Below, piece after piece: positions 60,924 to 64,000 of a stretch of DNA of 64,000 nucleotides. Location: assembly GCA_039621445.1 (NCBI GenBank), contig CP154956.1:81402474-81466473 (forward strand), read 5' to 3'. The translations under genes were made by a program, and so were the position numbers. Positions within the stretch are counted from its first letter, which is position 1. Every line of letters begins with the position of its first letter. The notes under the pieces were generated by a model that was given only the letters and a program-made list of their open reading frames with translations, was not told the origin of the DNA and made no database searches. The stretch comes from Euglena gracilis (lineage: Eukaryota > Euglenida > Euglenophyceae > Euglenales).

Positions 60924-61539
60924 TTACCCCCCCTCCCTTTGTCCAACGACCATTTACCTGCAACCCATGACCGGGGGGGGGGGTGGTCGTACGCCCCCAT
61001 CACCTGCAACCTGTGACCGGGGAGTGGTCATTATGAAGGGGGCAAAGACTCACGCACAGCGAAAAGCGGGAAAAACTCATAAAGGAGGTAAGCCCAAACA
61101 CAGTGGCTGCTCCTGAGGGGGTGTCATGAACGACAGCTGCTGTGCAAATGCTACACCGAAGGGGTGCGGGGCAGGCGCTATTCCGCGGGCACGGTATAGA
61201 AGCCTTTCTTCCGGTGATACAACAATTTTCAGGATAACATCCCCATCGATCAGATCTTTTGTGAGGTAAAGGTTCCCGTTGAAAACGTATGCCAAACCCC
61301 AAATTCCACGTGTTGCTTTTGCAAACAACACCACCTTTTTGGGATCTTGCTCTGACGTTGCCGGGGGGCGGAACATAGAAGAAAAAAACCTGTAGCGGGG
61401 GAGGTGGGAATTTTTTTTTTGCAACCTGCAACCTATGACCAGGGGGGGGGGGTGGTCGTACGCCCCCCATTACCTGCAACCTGTGACCGGGGGGTGGTCA
61501 TTATAAAGGGGTGGTCGTTGGACAAAGGGGGGGGGGTAA
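60924..61539. mobile_element. GACCGGGG element, copy 3, with cargo
   Basis: TTACCCCCCCTCCCTTTGTC and CAACGACCATTTA at the left match the inverted AAAGGGGTGGTCGTTG, GACAAAGGGGGG...GTAA at the right. ACCTGCAACCTGTGACCGGG words lie at both ends. The centre (61040-61400) is non-repetitive within the window and includes a minus-strand open frame. Confidence 0.75.
61077..61424 (-). CDS. Open frame inside a transposon, possibly a captured exon
   Basis: On the minus strand KKVVLFAKATRGIWGLAYVF, NGNLYLTKDLIDGDVILKIV and VSPEERLLYRARGIAPAPHP form a protein-like alternation of strands and charged turns. The frame runs about 115 codons, but the ends enter the element's repeats and Pro/Gly-rich sequence, so only about 61120-61340 looks coding. 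Not recognised; no splice sites were assigned. Confidence 0.4.
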   Translation of the reverse strand: MQKKNSHLPRYRFFSSMFRPPATSEQDPKKVVLFAKATRGIWGLAYVFNGNLYLTKDLIDGDVILKIVVSPEERLLYRARGIAPAPHPFGVAFAQQLSFMTPPQEQPLCLGLPPL

Positions 61540-61563
61540 GCAATAGCAAATTTGAATAATAAC

Positions 61564-61850
61564 CAGGCTTCTTTTTAAGTCACCTGACCCCCCCCCCCCC
61601 CCGGGGGAGGGGGGGTGGGTGGGTGGGTCCAGGCTGGACCCCCCCCCCAGGGGGGGGGTCCCGCGCCGGAGGCGCTGGGTATACCTTTTTGGCGCGAAGC
61701 ACCGAAAATTTTTGAAAATTGCCTTTAGCGGGCCCGATTTTGGGGGGGTCCCCGCCCCCCCCGCCCCCCCTCCTCGGGGGGGTCACGCGCCTCCCGGGGT
61801 TGGTGGGGGGGACCCCCCCTCCCCCCCCGGGGGTCTTAAAAAGAAGCCTG
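61564..61850. mobile_element. hAT-like element, 287 bp, perfect duplication ATAATAAC
   Basis: Perfect 16-bp TIRs (CAGGCTTCTTTTTAAG and its inverted copy). ATAATAAC is present at 61556-61563 and 61851-61858. The core holds the imperfect hairpin GGCGCGAAGCACC and GAAAATTTTTGAAAATTGCC. This copy has the most perfect ends in the window and is probably the youngest. Confidence 0.93.
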
Positions 61851-62311
61851 ATAATAACAATAGGCAAGCATCAGGCAATAGGCAATTTTTTTATAAAAAA
61901 ACTAAATCAGCTGGTTTCTTTGGTTCCAGGTGTGACAAGCTTCCATTATGGACAGCCCGGAATTCTGGGTGAATGTAATTTTATTCTGCCTGACTAGTTC
62001 CCCCCCCCCAACAACGATGGCCATGGCTTGCAACCATGGATTCATTTAACACCTGTGACCCCGGGGGGGGGGGGCGGGTTTCGAGAACGGGTGGTGGATT
62101 GGGGCTGGTGGACCCTTCCCCCGCCGGACGTATTTTTCCAGCCCAAGGATGGGCCAGAAAAAAATTCAAAGGTTTCAAATTTTTTAAATTCAAATTTTTA
62201 AAGTTTGAAATTTTAAAAATTAAGTTTTTCAAAAGTTTTTTTGGGCCGATTTTGGATGGGGTTTGGGTGGTTGGGTGGGTCTGGGCCCAGGAAAAAGTGT
62301 CCCCCTCCCAG

Positions 62312-62456
62312 TCACTAAGTGAATACATGCTTGCAACGCCAGAGATACGTGCCTGGACTGTCGCTGCATGGGTTGAAGGAGATATGATGGTGGCCCCTGA
62401 TTGTGATCTGGTTCCGACCGACGCCCCTCCTACGAGCGTCGGGATGATCGTGGAAG
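62312..62456 (+). CDS. Exon of an unrecognised protein, plus strand
   Basis: Acceptor TGTCCCCCTCCCAG and donor GTGCGT enclose 145 nt: 48 codons SLSEYMLATPEIRAWTVAAW, VEGDMMVAPDCDLVPTDAPP, TSVGMIVE and one base. The mix of hydrophobic strands and acidic loops suggests a folded domain. It starts a second plus-strand gene or is a piece of one; no family recognised. Confidence 0.55.
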
Positions 62457-62488
62457 GTGCGTTACATTTTTTGTGACTCAGTGCCCAG

Positions 62489-62572
62489 TTGGATTTGAGG
62501 ACGCTGCATCAGAACTACCAGGGGGGGAGCTTGAACGGGAAATGTTCTTGTGGGGAAAGCTTTGGACGAAAT
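62489..62572 (+). CDS. Following exon, plus strand, frame uncertain
   Basis: Acceptor TGACTCAGTGCCCAG and donor GTATTT enclose 84 nt. The phase-0 frame gives LDLRTLHQNYQGGSLNGKCS and CGESFGRN and joins in frame with a 22-nt micro-exon at 62629-62650 (RNPISSN, donor GTAAGC). The phase-1 frame, which would join 62312-62456 as drawn, gives GFEDAASELPGGELEREMFL but would hit a stop at the micro-exon. One of the borders is therefore different from what I drew. Confidence 0.4.
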
Positions 62573-62695
62573 GTATTTTTTCCTGCCATTTTAAGGATCC
62601 ATTCAGGATTTTTCTTGGACATTTTCAGAGAAATCCAATTTCCTCCAATGGTAAGCCAATTTTTTTCTTCTTGATTTTTGGAATGCATTTTTGTT

Positions 62696-62980
62696 TCAAA
62701 CCACCTGTTCAGAAAATTGATACTTCAAAACAGGGTCAGGGGTTACCCAAACCTTGAATTTTGGATGTGTCAAAACATGGGGATTTAGTTTGAATTCTCC
62801 TGTGTTTGCCTGAAAAGTGGGTTCACCGACTTTTTCGTCCAGAATCCTTCTCAGCCTTTTTAAGTGGACGTTTTGAATTTTCCCCAGCATTTTGAGGAGT
62901 TGTCCAATATTTTTCCCAACAGAATTTTTCGTCAGCAATTGTTCCCAGTCAGATTCTTTACCCCGATAAACAACGTTCAT
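62696..62980 (-). CDS. Second of two overlapping minus-strand coding segments
   Basis: Open for 94 codons: MNVVYRGKESDWEQLLTKNS, VGKNIGQLLKMLGKIQNVHL, KRLRRILDEKVGEPTFQANT and on to LKYQFSEQVV. Helical, Lys/Leu-rich and convincing. Its ATG overlaps the TGA of the segment at 62977-63222 (ATGA), so the two are either two exons joined around a GTAAAG donor-like site at about 62962, a frameshifted single gene, or a genuinely overlapping pair. Not recognised. Confidence 0.5.
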   Translation of the reverse strand: MNVVYRGKESDWEQLLTKNSVGKNIGQLLKMLGKIQNVHLKRLRRILDEKVGEPTFQANTGEFKLNPHVLTHPKFKVWVTPDPVLKYQFSEQVV

Positions 62981-63222
62981 TCACATTTCAGATAAATTAG
63001 CACTCCATTCTTGACCAACCGCATCTCATCAGGGACTCCCGAGATGATGACAGCAAGCGGCGCAGGTGTGCAGTGAATCCAACCTCCAGTGCAGTTAACA
63101 AATGATTTGACCATCCTTGTAGCGCTCTCTTTGGTTAAAGGCTTGAAAGACATGCTCCCAGATTCCACGTACCCTGTTGCTGAAACTGACAATAGCTTAC
63201 CCGAGTATTTTGTGGTCTTCAT
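62977..63222 (-). CDS. First of two overlapping minus-strand coding segments
   Basis: About 81 codons. The clearest part is SMSFKPLTKESATRMVKSFV, NCTGGWIHCTPAPLAVIISG and VPDEMRLVKNGVLIYLKCE, ending in TGA at 62977-62979. An acceptor (CAGTTTCAGCAACAG) near 63170 suggests the exon proper begins at GGTACGTGG, not at the upstream ATG. Two cysteines (NC, HC) and Trp/His between them might be structural. No family recognised. Confidence 0.5.
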   Translation of the reverse strand: MKTTKYSGKLLSVSATGYVESGSMSFKPLTKESATRMVKSFVNCTGGWIHCTPAPLAVIISGVPDEMRLVKNGVLIYLKCE

Positions 63223-64000
63223 TACATGTGCTTATTTCTTTCTCGCAGGGTGGACGACGACGATTCTCACAAGTCTCGGTGTGTTCAAAGCTGATTATTG
63301 GCGGGTTGGGGAGGTTGTGGCTGCCTGATGAACACTGGCATTGGCATATGGCAGAGCTTGTCCGGTGCTGTTCTTTTTTTGGAAGAAGGCCCTGTCAGTT
63401 CTTGGTTGTAATGATTTTGCCCGATTTGGCGGGACTCCTGGGGTTGGCTTTGGATGACGCCTTTCCAGTTCCTAGGATTGCGTTAGATTGCCTCCTCCAG
63501 TGGTTTCTGAAGCTGGAGGGGACCCTACCCCCAAGGACACTGTACCCCAAAGAAAAAGCCAGATAATGTTCCGGAAAGGTGGCAGGGGGGGGATATCACC
63601 GCCATGATGCACCTTGGACAAGGGGGGAGGGTGGATTGACACACAACAAGGGACACACATTCATCTTCAAAAAATTATTGGAAAAATTGGAAAAGCAAGG
63701 ATTATTTTCACAAAATTTGACCTCCAGCGGTATGTTCTCAAGGGAAAGTCACCCCTTTCTGCCATCGGTGTTGGGTGTGTTGACACCATACATTTCTTAT
63801 GGACCCCGGGAGGGGGAGGGGGTGTCATTTCCACTATTCCAAAAACCAGTCACCGAAAATCCCCCGAAAATCAGTCAGTCACTACCCCCCCCCCCCCACC
63901 CGGGTCGGCCACTCTGGAATGCAAAGGAAATGGAAAAGGAAAATTTGACCACAAACGTGAAAACGGCCCAAAAAATTTCCGGCACCTTAGGCACCAGGTC
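63223..64000. other. Right edge: open stretches without assigned genes
   Basis: A plus-strand frame at about 63250-63540 has a hydrophobic part (LPDLAGLLGLALDDAFPVPR) after a TTTCTTTCTCGCAG acceptor, while the minus strand reads PIISFEHTETCENRRPPCEK over part of the same bases, so the coding strand is undecided. From 63560 there are G/C tracts and an element end (TTTCTTATGGACCCCGGGAG at 63794), similar to 1374-1392. Confidence 0.4.

Overview
This window is eukaryotic nuclear DNA. The coding sequence I can recognise is cut into short exons of about 50-180 bp by GT-AG introns, one polyadenylation signal is visible, and no bacterial operon, tRNA, rRNA or CRISPR array can be supported. The organism cannot be named from sequence alone. 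It looks like a large, repeat-rich genome of an intron-rich protist or alga, with interspersed long G/C homopolymer runs, degenerate TTAGGG-like tracts and very many short DNA transposons. Most long open frames here are artefacts of G/C tracts or repeats, so gene calls rest on splice sites, phase and composition.

Layout. (1) 0.1-8.6 kb holds scattered minus-strand exons, probably one gene ending at 108. The product is Ala/Ser/Pro/Gln-rich with a coiled-coil stretch. (2) 9-34 kb is almost entirely nested repeats: terminal-inverted-repeat (TIR) and foldback elements, two large mutually inverted repeats with 32-bp tandem arrays, a recurring degenerate repeat of about 145 bp, and four decayed copies (one of them at 47 kb) of an unrecognised protein family. 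A short minus-strand gene fragment encoding a Tyr/Gly/Ser/Asn/Gln-rich low-complexity domain lies at 33.1-33.4 kb. (3) 34.9-37.6 kb is a satellite of about 35 units (basic unit 71 bp), each unit with a telomere-like GATAGGGTTAGG. (4) 37.6-48 kb is a field of elements whose ends are short palindromes. (5) 48.5-49.8 kb has minus-strand coding fragments. (6) 50.1-60.9 kb carries the best gene: a plus-strand, many-exon gene for a probable RNA-binding protein. It has tandemly duplicated first exons, an RRM-like segment (about 52.9-53.45 kb), Gln/Asn-rich and Arg/Asp/Ser-rich exons, a stop at 60657 and AATAAA at 60857. (7) 61.5-63.3 kb has further plus- and minus-strand coding segments of unknown function.

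The clearest mobile-element signal is a group of ten elements of 212-583 bp. They start with CAGG and end with CCTG (one ends CCAT), eight have a recognisable (T)nAAG inner TIR, and they are flanked by direct repeats that are 8 bp in nine cases (7 bp in the tenth). For three of them an unoccupied copy of the same target lies elsewhere in the window, so insertion is shown directly. The features fit hAT-superfamily non-autonomous elements. Several sit inside introns of the RNA-binding gene, as introner-like elements would. Many of them, and relatives without visible ends, share a central short GC hairpin (GGCGC-loop-GCGCC) whose sequence varies while its pairing is kept. A second, separate architecture uses short perfect palindromes (GGTCGGGCCGACC, GGTCGCTAGCGACC, TAGTCGGCCGACTA, GGTGAACTTCACC) in the same terminal slot of otherwise related elements.
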